Of a stretch of 64,000 nucleotides of DNA, positions 45,349-56,099 are shown piece by piece. Under the pieces are notes generated by a model. That model was not told where the DNA came from. It saw only the letters and a program-made list of their open reading frames with translations, and made no database searches. The translations under genes and the position numbers were made by a program. Numbering within the stretch: the first letter of the stretch is position 1; every line of letters begins with the position of its first letter. The DNA comes from Anopheles merus (lineage: Eukaryota; Arthropoda; Insecta; Diptera; Culicidae). The DNA lies in assembly GCF_017562075.2 (NCBI RefSeq), contig NW_024427705.1, positions 16,507 through 80,506 on the forward strand, given 5' to 3'.

Positions 45349-45800
45349 TATTTACAATTCGCAGGTGGCCGGACGGGGGCGGTCACGTGATACAGTCGTC
45401 AGCTCGAACGACTCAATAATATGCCCGTCATGGGTTCAAGCCTATAGATGCCTCCCCCGTAGCCAAGGAATTTGATTTATACCCGGCTGCGTGGTAATGA
45501 ATTAAGCCTAAAATCCAACCCAAATGTTGCGATAAAACTTGCCAACGACGAGGTGGAACAGCTCCTGTTCGCTAAAGAGAAAGAACAGCTTCCGAAGGCC
45601 CGTGGGATTGGCTCCGAGGCTCATTGACGCCGGTATGTATTGCAATGCGACGTGCTGGTTTTTTTGGTGAGCCTGGGGCTATCACTGCAGGAGTTCAAGA
45701 ACTTGTGCGGAGGACGCTTCGGCCGGAAGACTATTTCGCAGCTACTGCAACTGCTTGATAGGCTGGAAATGTTCCACGAGTCCTTGTTTTAGCACGAATA
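45349..45800 (+). pseudogene. Casein-kinase-1-like pseudogene fragment (copy 2)
   Basis: A shorter, more decayed relative of 60282-61113. It shares the TTTACA.TTCGCAGGTGGCC boundary (45350-45375), then after a SINE insertion the segment IKLANDEVEQLLFAKE, PKARG and CGGRFGRKTISQLLQLLDRLEMFHE. The catalytic HCDLKPDN loop and everything beyond are missing, and stops occur. Confidence 0.7.
45373..45512 (+). mobile_element. tRNA-derived SINE, family B, 3'-shortened
   Basis: GGGGCGGTCACGTGATACAGTCG head, GGGTTCAAGCC B-box and GGCTGCGTGGTAATGAATTAAG as in the other family-B copies, lacking the TGACGTTACG tail. It splits the kinase fragment. Confidence 0.75.
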
Positions 45801-46074
45801 TATGGCTTACTTCGATCGTAATGTCACGAAACGCGAGCGTTGCCTTTCTGTGAAAAAATCACAAACCCGCGACAATCGCGGTTGCCTCTGATTTTGTTCT
45901 AAAACTGCAGAAGCAGTAAAACGAGAAGCAGTGGAACGGTAGTGTATATTAAGAATGTGTATAAAAGAGGACAGAGTACAAGTTCCTAGGGCCTCCGCGA
46001 TTATGAACGTCGCCGAGACTGGCGAATCATTTGAACATTTCCCCCCAACAATTAAAGTAGCCTGTATTTGTCTC

Positions 46075-46352
46075 AAGAAGTTCTGCGATTATTGCAAATA
46101 GTTCTGCGATTGTCGCAAAAAGTTCTGCAATTGTCGAAAAAAGTTCTGCGATTATCGCAAGAAGTTCTGCGATTATCCCAAAACTTTTACAAAATTATCG
46201 CAAAACTTGTTGAGATTTGAGCCGAACTTATTAAGATTGTCGCTAGAACTCTACAATTATCCCAAAAAATTATGCGATTGTCGCAAGAAGTTCTGCGATT
46301 GTCGCAAAAAGTTCTTTGATTATCCCAAAAAGTTTGGACGATTGTCGCAACC
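46075..46352. repeat. 21-bp hairpin minisatellite, array 1
   Basis: About 13 diverged units of TTCTGCGATTGTCGCAAAAAG. Each contains GCGA-TTG-TCGC, a small inverted repeat. The left flank is CCTGTATTTGTCTC, the right flank CGCAACCAGTGTTG. The same flanks bound array 2 in inverted order. Confidence 0.85.
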
Positions 46353-46750
46353 AGTGTTGTTAGCGGTGACGTTCTTTGACATGAAATTGCCTACTTTGAC
46401 ACGATTTGAAGCTTCACATTCAGTTTTCACTCTTTCATTCTACAGTCATGTCAAAAATGTCGTTTGATCCGACGACATTTTTTGGCAACATTCATTCGAC
46501 ATTCACTTGTAATCTAGTTGTCATAGATTTGATTTCATTCTTCCGAAAAGCATGTAACGCAAATTGCTTTTGTGTCATTTCTTGTCTGTGTCATCCCGAG
46601 TAAGACTGTTGCCAATTTTGTCGTTGTCTTCATCCATTTTTCAATATATTGTCAATAAGTGAAAAATAACGTACTAAGTGAGTTTTTAAGTGCGGTTAAC
46701 AAAAAACGTGTATGTTAAATTTGAGAATATCTCCACAATATTTAGAACCA
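46353..46750. other. Upstream flank of the hAT pseudogene
   Basis: AT-rich leader without a coding frame of note. It could include the left end of the hAT element, but terminal repeats were not identified. Confidence 0.35.
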
Positions 46751-47360
46751 TGGCCGACACAAATGTACCCAGAACATTCAGCGAAAAACGAAAATTACGT
46801 GATGTTCTTTTGGAAAATTGCATAACTTCGGAAAGCTGAGTTAAAAAGCTGAGAAGTATGATCTAGGAAATTTCATTCGTCATATTAGAACAGTACATCC
46901 AGCGTTGGCGAAATCTCGCGGACTCCTTCAAGAGGAATCTTTGATTCCGATGAAACCTCGAAAAAAAACTAAAGTCCCAGTTGCTAGAGATAGGCAAAAG
47001 TTACTGGAAGGCATGATAAAAATGGTATGCGTGCATAACGTGCCTATGTTGTGCGTAGAATGGGAAGGTTTGGGAATTATTCTGCAACCCATTTGCGAGG
47101 CACTGAAAATTCAATTAAATCGTCCCAACCTAGTTTGCCATTTAGGAGCTGCCGCACGTAAAATTCGAACGGAAATATCTTCTATTGTTAAAGGAAAACT
47201 CGTCTTCCCAAAAATATACAGTGCAACAAGGCTTGGCAGACATATTTTAATATTCAGTTGTATATTCAATATTCAGGAGTGAATATTCAGTTGTATGATG
47301 TGGAACAAAAGGACATAGCAATTTATACCATCGGTAACATATTTCCCTAATTATTTTATT
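46751..47360 (+). pseudogene. hAT-family transposase, 5' part (BED finger region)
   Basis: The ATG at 46751 opens with MADTNVPRTFSEKRKLRD and reaches a stop after about 30 codons. After a frame change the sequence continues as FIRHIRTVHP (end of a BED zinc finger) through IQLNRPNLVCHLGAAARKI to KIYSATRLGRHIL. In hAT transposases this last motif carries the first catalytic Asp; here Tyr stands in that place. Continues at 49430 after about 2 kb of unrelated sequence that includes a SINE. Confidence 0.7.
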
Positions 47361-47407
47361 ATTTGAAACAGGTTATAACTCTTTTTTTAAATGGATAAAC
47401 TCATGTA

Positions 47408-47605
47408 GGGGCCGGTCTGGTGATACAGTCGTCAACTCGTACGACTTAACAACATGCCCGTCATGGGTTCAAGTCCCGAATAGACCGTGCCCCCATACGT
47501 AGGACTGACTATTCTGCTATGGTAACAATAAGTCACTGAAAGCCAAGCTCACTTTCGCAGCCTTGACCGACAGCGGTTGTTCTGCCAAAGAAGAAGAAGA
47601 AGAAG
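47408..47605 (+). mobile_element. tRNA-derived SINE, family A, with exact borders
   Basis: Perfect 11-bp duplication AAACTCATGTA (47397-47407, 47606-47616). The A-box region is GGTGATACAGTCG and the B-box GGTTCAAGTCC; the tail is (AAG)n. It lies within the stretch that separates the two parts of the hAT pseudogene. Confidence 0.92.
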
Positions 47606-47616
47606 AAACTCATGTA

Positions 47617-49429
47617 AAAATTTGGTTCTTCAATGTGATACAATCAGTTTGCCTAGGTTTTGTCTTAATAATATTTTTTTAAAAATTATTTCGATAGGAA
47701 TGGTCGAACTCAACTAGTGATGCGCGTTGCGTTCCGAACCTGCCAGGTGCGATCCGTTCCAACATGCAAGCATCCGGACCGCGATCCTTATTTTTAACCC
47801 AACCAGGTTCAAACTGAACCGACTGCTATCATCGTTCTTATCGATCCGATGTGAACCGGTTATTCTCAGCGTTCTCGGCGATCTGTGCTGGACTGGTCGC
47901 TCTCAGTGCTCTTTGCGATCCGGCTAAGAACGCTCGACGGAGAGAGTTGCTCTCTGATTTGATGGGTCGATTTGCTGTATACAAAGCATCCAGGATAATT
48001 TTGAACCTGTTTCTCTCAGCGTTCTTTTCGATCCGGTCTGGAACGCTCGATCATTTGCTCTCTTTCATACGATGGGCCGATTTGCTACGTACAAAGGAAG
48101 CAGGTGAAATCTGAACCTGTTTCTCTCAGCGTTCTTTTCGATCAGGTATAGAACGGCGTTCTCTTCTCTTTTGCTTCTTTCTAGTATGGATACACACACA
48201 TTCTGTCAATGTTCAAAAGCTCAAGACATATTCTCTCAATCTCAGAGATAACTGTACAACACCAGCGCAATGAAGCCAGAAAATGTTAGCGCTTTGGGAT
48301 GAAGTGAGAAGCTAATTGCCAAAATTTAAAGAAACAATCCAGCGCAAGCGGTAAATGCATTGAATGAATTGCTTCTCTTTTGCTATATGGATGTTGGTGC
48401 GTTATTTTGACTGGATTGTGGTAATCAATGAATTGCTATGTGTTTGGTGCTAAACTATTTCGTTGAGTATTCACTTGCACTACCTACTTGCACGTTGCAA
48501 ATTCACTTGAATGTTTACCTGTGATCTTCTTTGTGCAACTAAAATTTAGGGTATTCTTATAGCCAATAAAGTGCACTACCGGACAATTGGAAACTCCGTT
48601 AGTGCACCGTACAGTATAATGTCAACTCTACGGAAACAACTTAACACTCTATGTTGTTATAGACCGATGATTCGATGTTAGTTGCTTCTATTGAGAAATA
48701 ATAATTCAATAAGTGTAGTTTGCGTTGCAAAATATTTCTAATTGAAATCATAAATTAGAAGAATAAAAATAGAAAAATGATCAGTTTTAGTTCAAAACAA
48801 AAAGAACAAAATGTCTCGACCTTTTAATATAAAATGCACTGTATAGCGTGTTACTTAAGTTAAGCGTTTTTCTTTTAGCAGAAGAATAATTTTACACATT
48901 CAATAAACTATTATTTAACTTTACTTGAATTGAAACTGTGTGATTTATGCACGTAAAAGATATTACACAGTATTAAATGAATACTTTCAAGTTATGCATA
49001 AATAAAGTGAGCAACTGAAAAAAGCGTAAACATGACATCCCAAGTGACATTTGCTCGAAATTGTTTTACCATATTTGCTCGATTAGTACTCGATACGCCT
49101 GAAATTGTGGATTTGTGTGTGATCAAGTGTGTTGAAAGCGCCAAGATTTGGTGTGATCGTAAATTAGACGTTGCTCTATCGATGGACGATGCCGTCGAGC
49201 TCAGTTTTCATTCATAGCTATGGTTTTTTGATGAAAAACAAAAACTAAATTTTTGTGACGTTATTCTATAAAAATGGGTATTATTTAAGTATAAAATGGG
49301 TACATGACCAACTATAACGATAGGAAACATCATTTCCGAGCGAATCTAGAAGAAAGTAACGAAAAAGCTGCCTCCGTTCTTTTTCTCCAGATTGGCAGGT
49401 TCGTTCCGTTCCTCAATTTTAGGAACTAT
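47617..49429. other. Sequence separating the two hAT parts
   Basis: No gene recognised. From 47853 to about 48160 a GAACC(T/G)GT..CTCAGCGTTCT..CGAT module occurs three times (starts 47853, 48003, 48113), a partial tandem repeat. The frames at 49032 and 49304 show no hAT motif that I can place. Confidence 0.45.
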
Positions 49430-51110
49430 TCTTATCACTTAACTCAACACAAGGGACACCGGAAAATATCTCAAAACAAAAATATTAGAAATCCTCGCAA
49501 TGTACAAAATTTCCCTGGCTCAAATTTTCACGATAACGCGTGATAATGGGGCAAATATGATCGCCACTGTAAATCAGTTACGATCTGAGCTTCAAGAATC
49601 ATATAATCGTCCTGAGGACGACGACACCTTCGTGGTTCCTATCCAACAAGTCGACTGGATGGAAACTGTCGAAAAGGAGTTTTGTCTTACGATAGCATTA
49701 GTAAGGTGTGCGGTGCATACTATGCAACTCTCGGTTACAGATGTTATAAGACCATTTGATGCTGAAATACGAAAATGTACTTCTGTATCAAACAATTGTG
49801 GAAAAATTGCGTAAAAGTCGGTTTTTAATGAAGAGTCTCTCCCACCGCTGTGCTGTAAAACAAGATGGGGAGGTGTTTTTGAAATGCTGAACTATTTTAA
49901 CAAACATGAAAAACTTTTTCATGAATTGGGGCTTCAGCATTCAGAACTAGGTAAAGTAAAAAAATATTTAGTGATATGAAGTGATATGATATGAATAAAA
50001 TCAGTGATATTCAAAAAGTTCATAATATTTTCAGATCTTACGGAGCAATGGCAATTTATAAAAGAGTATATTGCCGCGTTTGAGCCTGTATATATAGCTA
50101 CCAACAAAATGCAAGCTAAACATACTCCGCTCAATCAATTTTATTTAACATGGATGACAACTGTTATTAAGATAAATGCTATTCAAGAGAATCGTTTCAC
50201 CCAGGCACTAACACAAGCCCTTAAAAAACGACTTGAAATCTTAAAGGAAAACATTGTTTTTAAGGCTTCAATGTCAATAGATCCTAGATTCAATTACTTA
50301 AATTCCAGATTTTTTAGTACGGAAGAAAAGGAGGAAATTCGTGTAAGTATCACTTTTTTGTCATTTAAGTAATTAAATTTTTTAATATATTTTTTCAATT
50401 CCAGAGTTTTATTCTCACCACTTCCGAACGCATCCGGGCATTAGATGCTAATGTCCAGCCAGCTCCTTTACCGTCTTGCTCTGGCAACGATGCAGTGGGT
50501 AATTGTCCGAGCGATTTCGACATATTTTTCACTAATTTGTATGGAGGTTCACTGCCAGAATCACATGCACAATCATCTGCTAGAAACAGATTCATTCGTC
50601 AACTAAATTCTTTGGATTTGGAAAACCATCAGAACTCGTCGTTTGACGTTTGGGGTCATTGGCTATCCAGAAAAACTACACACCCCGAGCTTTTTGAAGT
50701 AGCTACTTGCTTCTGGCTGTTCCGTCAAACCAAGTTTCAGTGGAGCGGGCTTTTAGTGCTCTAGGTTTAATTCTTTCGGATAAAAGAACCAAGATTAATG
50801 ATGAAAATCTAGAACATATTTTACTAATTAAGTTAAATAAGAAGTTGTTTAAAAAGATTCTCCCAAATCTTTACAAATGGAACGAGGAAGATTTGAAGTA
50901 CTTTGCTTCTGGCTGTTCCGTCAAACTAAGTTTCAGTGGAGCGGGCTTTTAGTGCTCTAGGTTTAATTCTTTCGGATAAAAGACCAAGATTAATGATGAA
51001 AATCTAGAACATTTTACTAATTAAGTTAAATAAGAAGTTGTTTAAAAAGATTCTCCCAAATCTTTACAAATGGAACGAGGAAGATTTGAAGTTAGGTTTA
51101 AGATAGCTTT
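49430..51110 (+). pseudogene. hAT-family transposase, catalytic and dimerisation parts
   Basis: Begins LNTRDTGKYLKTKILEILA, then ITRDNGANMIATV (second catalytic Asp) and CAVHTMQLSV (C-x2-H), TRWGGVFEML, and an exon structure. Introns are 49951-50034 (84 nt, GTAAAG...TTTCAG) and 50343-50404 (62 nt, GTAAGT...TTCCAG); both joins preserve frame. The last exon ends with VPSNQVSVERAFSALGLI, the hAT C-terminal dimerisation motif, displaced by a one-base shift near 50708. The element is inactive. Confidence 0.82.
50708..51092 (+). repeat. 196-bp tandem duplication of the hAT 3' coding end
   Basis: TGCTTCTGGCTGTTCCGTCAAA begins at 50708 and again at 50904. The two units differ by small deletions in the second. 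Both carry the same frameshifted start, so the shift is older than the duplication. Confidence 0.88.
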
Positions 51111-51807
51111 AAATATAATTGTACATATATATCCGTATCATGGCTGTGAACTATTTACAATACATCAAATTATCATAAAACTGTATGATTTTTTATTCAG
51201 GAGTAACTGTCCGAAAAGGTCGTAGCTTAATATGAATAATCTGCCAAGAATTAACTAAGAGCAAAAAAAAGAAGGAAAATCTGCTTATGAATGCCAGGTT
51301 ATTCTAGCAATTGTTTACCTATCATAGACTTAGCATCATACCATGGAGCGCAGGTGTGGACGGTGATATACTATTTTATGTTAATTTAACAGACAAATCT
51401 GTTAAAAAGTCAACTTCCATGATTTACGATTACATTCTGTTGAAAAAAGCCCAGTAACTTGAGAACAAAAATTATATAAAATAACTGTATATCATCATTC
51501 CTGAATAAAAAAATGTAAATCATATTTTATAATTTTGTTCCTAAACAACCTAAAAGGAATAATAATGTTGTTCCGTAACAACCTAAATAATAGGAACTGG
51601 TAATGTTTCTTTTCATTAGAATAGCTTTACAAAATAATGCAAGACACATGTAAGCAATTCGTTAAGAAAAAAAATCAATTGACATTCAAACTACATTTTT
51701 TTACAGTCATGTCATCGCTAAGACACTGAAGGTAACTACACAAATGAATGATTTTGACCAGCAGCCTACTGCGAACGTAAAAAAAATGTCAACAGTTTAC
51801 AAACACT
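51111..51807. other. Intergenic, AT-rich
   Basis: No gene. AACAACCTAAA is repeated near 51543 and 51579. Right end of the hAT element was not identified. Confidence 0.4.
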
Positions 51808-51950
51808 GGTCGCAACACCTACTGCGATTGTCGCAAAAACTTCTGCGATCATCGCAAAAACTTCTGCGATTGTCGTAAAAACTTCTGCGATTGTCGCAAA
51901 AACTTCTCCGCTTGTCGCGAACACTTCTGCGATTGTCGCGAACACTTCTA

Positions 51951-54045
51951 CACTCTTAAGAAATTTTGCCGAATCTCGGTTAATTTTTGCCGAGATCTGC
52001 ACAACTGAGATCTCGGCAAAGATCTCGGTTAAATTTCTGTTGCCGACATCTCGGTTAATGTCATTTTGTTTTGACGTTTACGTTTAACCGAGATATTCGG
52101 TTAGAGCAAATCGAGATTTCGGCTAAATATAAAAACATTTTATTTTTATTTTAGTGATTTTATTTGCGTATCAAATGGGTTTTTTTGTGATGGAAAGCGT
52201 TGGGACAGGCGCCGATTCAACCGCCGGATGGGGCACAGCGTTTGGATGTGGGTACCGGTACAGGAAAATGAGCCGGACAAGGAGCGGGCACTGGTACAGG
52301 CACGGTTCTGTAAAGCGGGCAGAGTGAAACAAGTCTGAGTGAACCCTTTTTAGATTTCATGTGATCGAGTGTTGATACTTACCTCGTGTAGGTGACCGGA
52401 AATGAATCCTGAAAGTCTGAACGGTCTGGCAAAGGTTGAACCAACCGGATTAGCTTCCACATCTGATCCTTAAATAGGGACTGCTCCGAGCGACGCTCTG
52501 AAGAGCACCGGTTGCGTGCGCTGATGGAGTTTCCTAGCCCCAACCCTGCTTCATACCTGTGCTCGATCGCACGCTACTGATTCTCGTTTTTTCACGCTGA
52601 GAGACTCATTTTCATTTTTTTTTACATTTTTTATTTTACATCACAACATCACTCCGAAAGGTTTTCGTTTCATTAGCACGAGATTAGCAGAATGGCGAAT
52701 GACAGATAGAATACCCAGCCTCGGCTAATCCAAGTAGGGTAACTCTACCAGTTTTCGGCAGTGTACCTATTTTCGGCAGGGTAACTAAAAACGTGAAATT
52801 CTGCACAAATGCGGTAAAAAAATTCACAAAATACAATTTTGTTGTGAAAGTGTACTTATTTGATATTCACATACGAAGTTTCACACCATTTCATTACGTA
52901 TTTTCCAAAATATCAAATAAATTGTGCTTTTTTCGGCAGCTTTGCTGTCAGCCAATCGTTCGGCAGGTTTTGTGATTAAGAGAATCAGAACAGTAAAACA
53001 ATGAAAAAGTGGTATATATTAAAGATTTTATGCTTATTTAATTATTCTAACTTGTTCGGAATTTTAAAATCACGATAAACAGGTTATTTTTCACTTTAAA
53101 TGCTGCCGAAAATAGGTACACAGTAAATGTTCATTTTTGACAGCTCAATGTTGTGGGCTCCTGCCGAAACTCGGAACAATAACACACTTTGAATTTGGCT
53201 GAATATTCCTTTTAAAATTGATCAGAACACTACAATGCGTATGTCGAAACATAATATGACCTTTCTTGTACCAAATATCACCAATTTTACGACAAACAAT
53301 GCACTAACTTAAGAGAAAAATAAATATTTGCCAGTTCGCACCGTACGCTATAACCATCAAACTGTCAATGGCTGCTCTGTTTAAACGTCGCATCAAAATG
53401 GCTGTCAAAACGGGCCAAAATAAGCAACATAAAATTGATAATTAAAGTGCTTTTTAACACCAATCTTAGAAAAGTAAGAGTGTTAAATTGCTTTAAACAT
53501 TTTTTGTACATATTCACATTGATACAAACATTTTCTGACCCGTATTCGCGCTGCCGAAAATAGGAACACAGCCTGCCGAAAATAGGAACAAACTGCCGAA
53601 AACAGGAGCAAAATCAATGTTTGCATTTTCACGAATATTTATGAAAAAGGCTTTGAAACGGCAAATAAAAAATATTGTAACATACTATGATAGTTTATCA
53701 ACCAGAATAACAACACTTTCAAGAAAAATAATGAAAAATATTGATGTGTGAGCAATTTTGTGAAACTGCTGCACTAGCCTGCCGAAAACTGGTACAGTTA
53801 CCCTAGTAAAGCTGAATTCTCGGTTATTTTGACGGATTATCTCGGTGACAGCAGTGTTAACGTATGTGCTCGGCATTTGTGTTGCCGAGTTTCGATTCAA
53901 ATTTTTATTTAACTGATATTTCAGTTTTAAATGGGACTGATTTTCGGCTACTGGGTTTTTTCAACTGACATATCAGCAAGAATCGAAAGAGCCGACGGAT
54001 TTCGGCAGTTTTTTTAACCGAGGTCGTGAAATATTTTTAAGTGTG
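51951..54045. mobile_element. DNA element C, inserted in the minisatellite
   Basis: The ends CACTCTTAAGAAATTTT and inverted CACACTTAAAAATATTT are flanked by TA (51949-51950, 54046-54047). Removing the element rejoins CTTCTA with CGATTG, one unit of the array with a G-to-A change. Internal motifs GCCGA(A/G)ATCTCGG recur in both orientations below each end (51970-52130, 53815-54020). It hosts element A at 52736-53804 and is about 1.0 kb without it. No transposase. Confidence 0.8.
52736..53804. mobile_element. DNA element A, intact copy
   Basis: 1069 bp with terminal inverted repeats of about 25 bp (AGGGTAACTCTACCAGTTTT against AGGGTAACTGTACCAGTTTT). Subterminal repeats are TGCCGAAAATAGG, once near the left end and five times near the right. 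AGT flanks both ends (52733-52735, 53805-53807), which could be the target duplication. No long coding frame; it must rely on a transposase elsewhere. Superfamily uncertain. Confidence 0.85.
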
Positions 54046-54839
54046 TACGATTGTCGCGAACACTTCTGTGATTGTCGCGAACACTTCTGCGATTGTCGCG
54101 AACACTACTGCGATTGTCGCAAGAATATCTGCGATTGTCGCGAAAACTTCTCAGACTGTCGCAACAACTTCTGCGATTGTCGCAAAACTTCTGCGATTAT
54201 CGCAAAAACTTTTGGGATTGTCGCAAAAACTTCTGCGATTGTCGCAACAACTTCTGCGATTGACGCAAAAACTTCTGCGATTGTCGCAAAAACTTCAGCG
54301 ATTGTCGCATAAACTTCTGCGATTGCCGCGAAAAGCTCTGCGATTATCGCAACAACTTCTGTGATTGTCGCATAAACTTCTGCGATCGTCGCAAAAACTT
54401 CTGCGATTGACGCAAAAACTTCTGCGATTGTCGCGAACAATTCTGCGATTGTCGCAACAACTTCTGCGATTGTCGCAAAAACTTCTGCGATTGTCGCAAA
54501 AAGTTCTGCAATTATCGCAAAAACTTCTCCGATTGTCGCAAAAACTTCTGCAATTGTCGCAAAAATTTTGCGATTGTCGCAAAAAGTTCTGCAGGATACA
54601 GGTATGATACAGGGTGCATAGAGGGCAAGGATGCAGGAGTGGAGTTTGGGGTCGAACTCCCCCTTCAATTCACAATCCTTTCCCCATCCCCCTCTTGCAC
54701 CGCTGTTGTGGAGCCGGTAGAGGGTGAAAGGGGTGAAAATGCCTTTCTAAGTAATTCGGGCCAGTGGAAACGTTTCACATTTAGTAAACGTTTTTCCTTC
54801 GGCGCTTAGTTTTTGAGATAATTGCGGTGTTCGAGATTT

Positions 54840-55856
54840 CAACTGTAACTCGACGTGTTCGGCGGTTTAATCGAAAACAATAGTAAAGATACACTTCCCG
54901 TGCGAACGGAACCGCTAGCACTTGTCATTTGCCCCAAGCATCCTTACCCCGGTTTAGTAGCCATGTCCAAATCTGCAACCGAATGTAGGAAAGAACTTCA
55001 GTCCGGAATACAAATTCACTACAACAATGGACAACTAAAACGGGACATGATATATCGCCAGGCAAATGTAAAATATTTCATATTTGCCATGAACGTCACC
55101 CAAAAAGACTATCCCCAATCAAATACAATAAAACTGCCATACCAAATGTAGGAAAAGCCTGAATAGGAATCATTTCGACTCAAAATTATCATTAGTTGCT
55201 CATTGTGCACCAAATCTTGATGTCGAAGATGTCGACACCAAACAAACTACTGAAAATCGATTGCACCTCTTAAAAATGTTAGGATACGGAAAACATTGTG
55301 CTAATCGAGATGTTTTACCTGGATTCTAAAAGCTTCCTATATGGAAGAGAAGAATGGACACTATCATTAACCAACATAAATTCGAAAGTCTCTGGCTCCT
55401 CTTTACCATACTGCTCTGGGGCATTCTATCAGGGTCTTTATAACCAGTCCTATTCCATCACTGATCTGTGAAAGCGACCAGCTTCGTTTCTCACATATCA
55501 TCACACACAGATTGGTTACAGCTGCTGGCCGTCTTTTGGAGGAAGATATAAAAGCTGAAGCCTTCATTGAAAGAGCCAAAAATGCATTCATGAAACTGAC
55601 TTGAGCACGGTTACTACAAATTGCAGAACAATCACGAAATGGAGAAAGGCTATGGGATCAAAACATCCCCAGAGTTGAAAATAAAATCCAAAGGGATTTC
55701 AGACCGGCATTAGCTAGCAAAATATTTAAGGAAATGCTAAATAATAGATACCACAGTCGCCATCATATCTACACCGATAGATCCGTCGCCGGAAATTGTG
55801 CAGGTTGTGGAATTATATCATTAAATGACACATGTTAAATTAAACTACCGGATTAC
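54840..55856 (+). pseudogene. RNase H-bearing LINE ORF2 fragment, left part
   Basis: Decayed coding sequence that becomes readable near 55520-55850: RLLEEDIKAEAFIERAKNAF, FRPALASKIFKEM and IYTDRSVAGNCAGCGI. The last is the first motif of a LINE RNase H domain (normally YTDGS). A copia element then interrupts the domain; the remainder is at 59792. I/LOA/Outcast-type LINEs carry such domains; the clade is not resolved. Confidence 0.65.
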
Positions 55857-55968
55857 TGTTGTGATCATAGCAACCTCCCTAGCTTGAACGATGTGTAGTA
55901 GGCTTACGTTAATTTAGAGAATAAATCAGTCGGTATTTTCCACTCGTTGAAACCAGCAGCTTCCAACA
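55857..55968 (+). repeat. copia 5' LTR
   Basis: 112 bp, TG...CA ends, AATAAA at 55920. Unusually short even for copia elements. Confidence 0.9.
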
Positions 55969-56099
55969 GGCCCAGGTGCTTAGCGTTCGATCAGAAAATC
56001 TTTTTAATCAGAACAAATTGAGATTGTTTCTAGATGGAGTGATTAGGAATTGCCAAGCTAAATGGAAGCAATTACGGAACGTGGAAAACCAAGGTCGAG

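Larger units (their letters stand above)
51808..54598. repeat. 21-bp hairpin minisatellite, array 2, split by a DNA element
   Basis: The left portion is 51808-51948 (about 7 units) and the right portion 54048-54598 (about 26 units), of ACTTCTGCGATTGTCGCAAAA. Between them lies element C. The left flank ACACTGGTCGCAAC and the right flank TTCTGCAGGATACAGG are the inverted counterparts of the array 1 flanks. All the long open frames here (FATIAEV or DCRKNFC repeats) are repeat artefacts. Confidence 0.88.

Noticed and set aside
47408..47605. tRNA gene
   Set aside because: A and B boxes exist, but the cloverleaf does not close and the sequence continues into a SINE body with tail and target duplication.
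51808..54598. CRISPR-like array
   Set aside because: Units are contiguous 21-bp tandem repeats without spacers, in a eukaryotic setting with no cas genes.
54041..54668. Long frames with FATIAEV, LLRLSQK or DCRKNFC heptad repeats, which look like a repeat protein or coiled coil
   Set aside because: The 21-bp period is divisible by three, so every frame stays open; the inserted element C and array 1 show no coding constraint.
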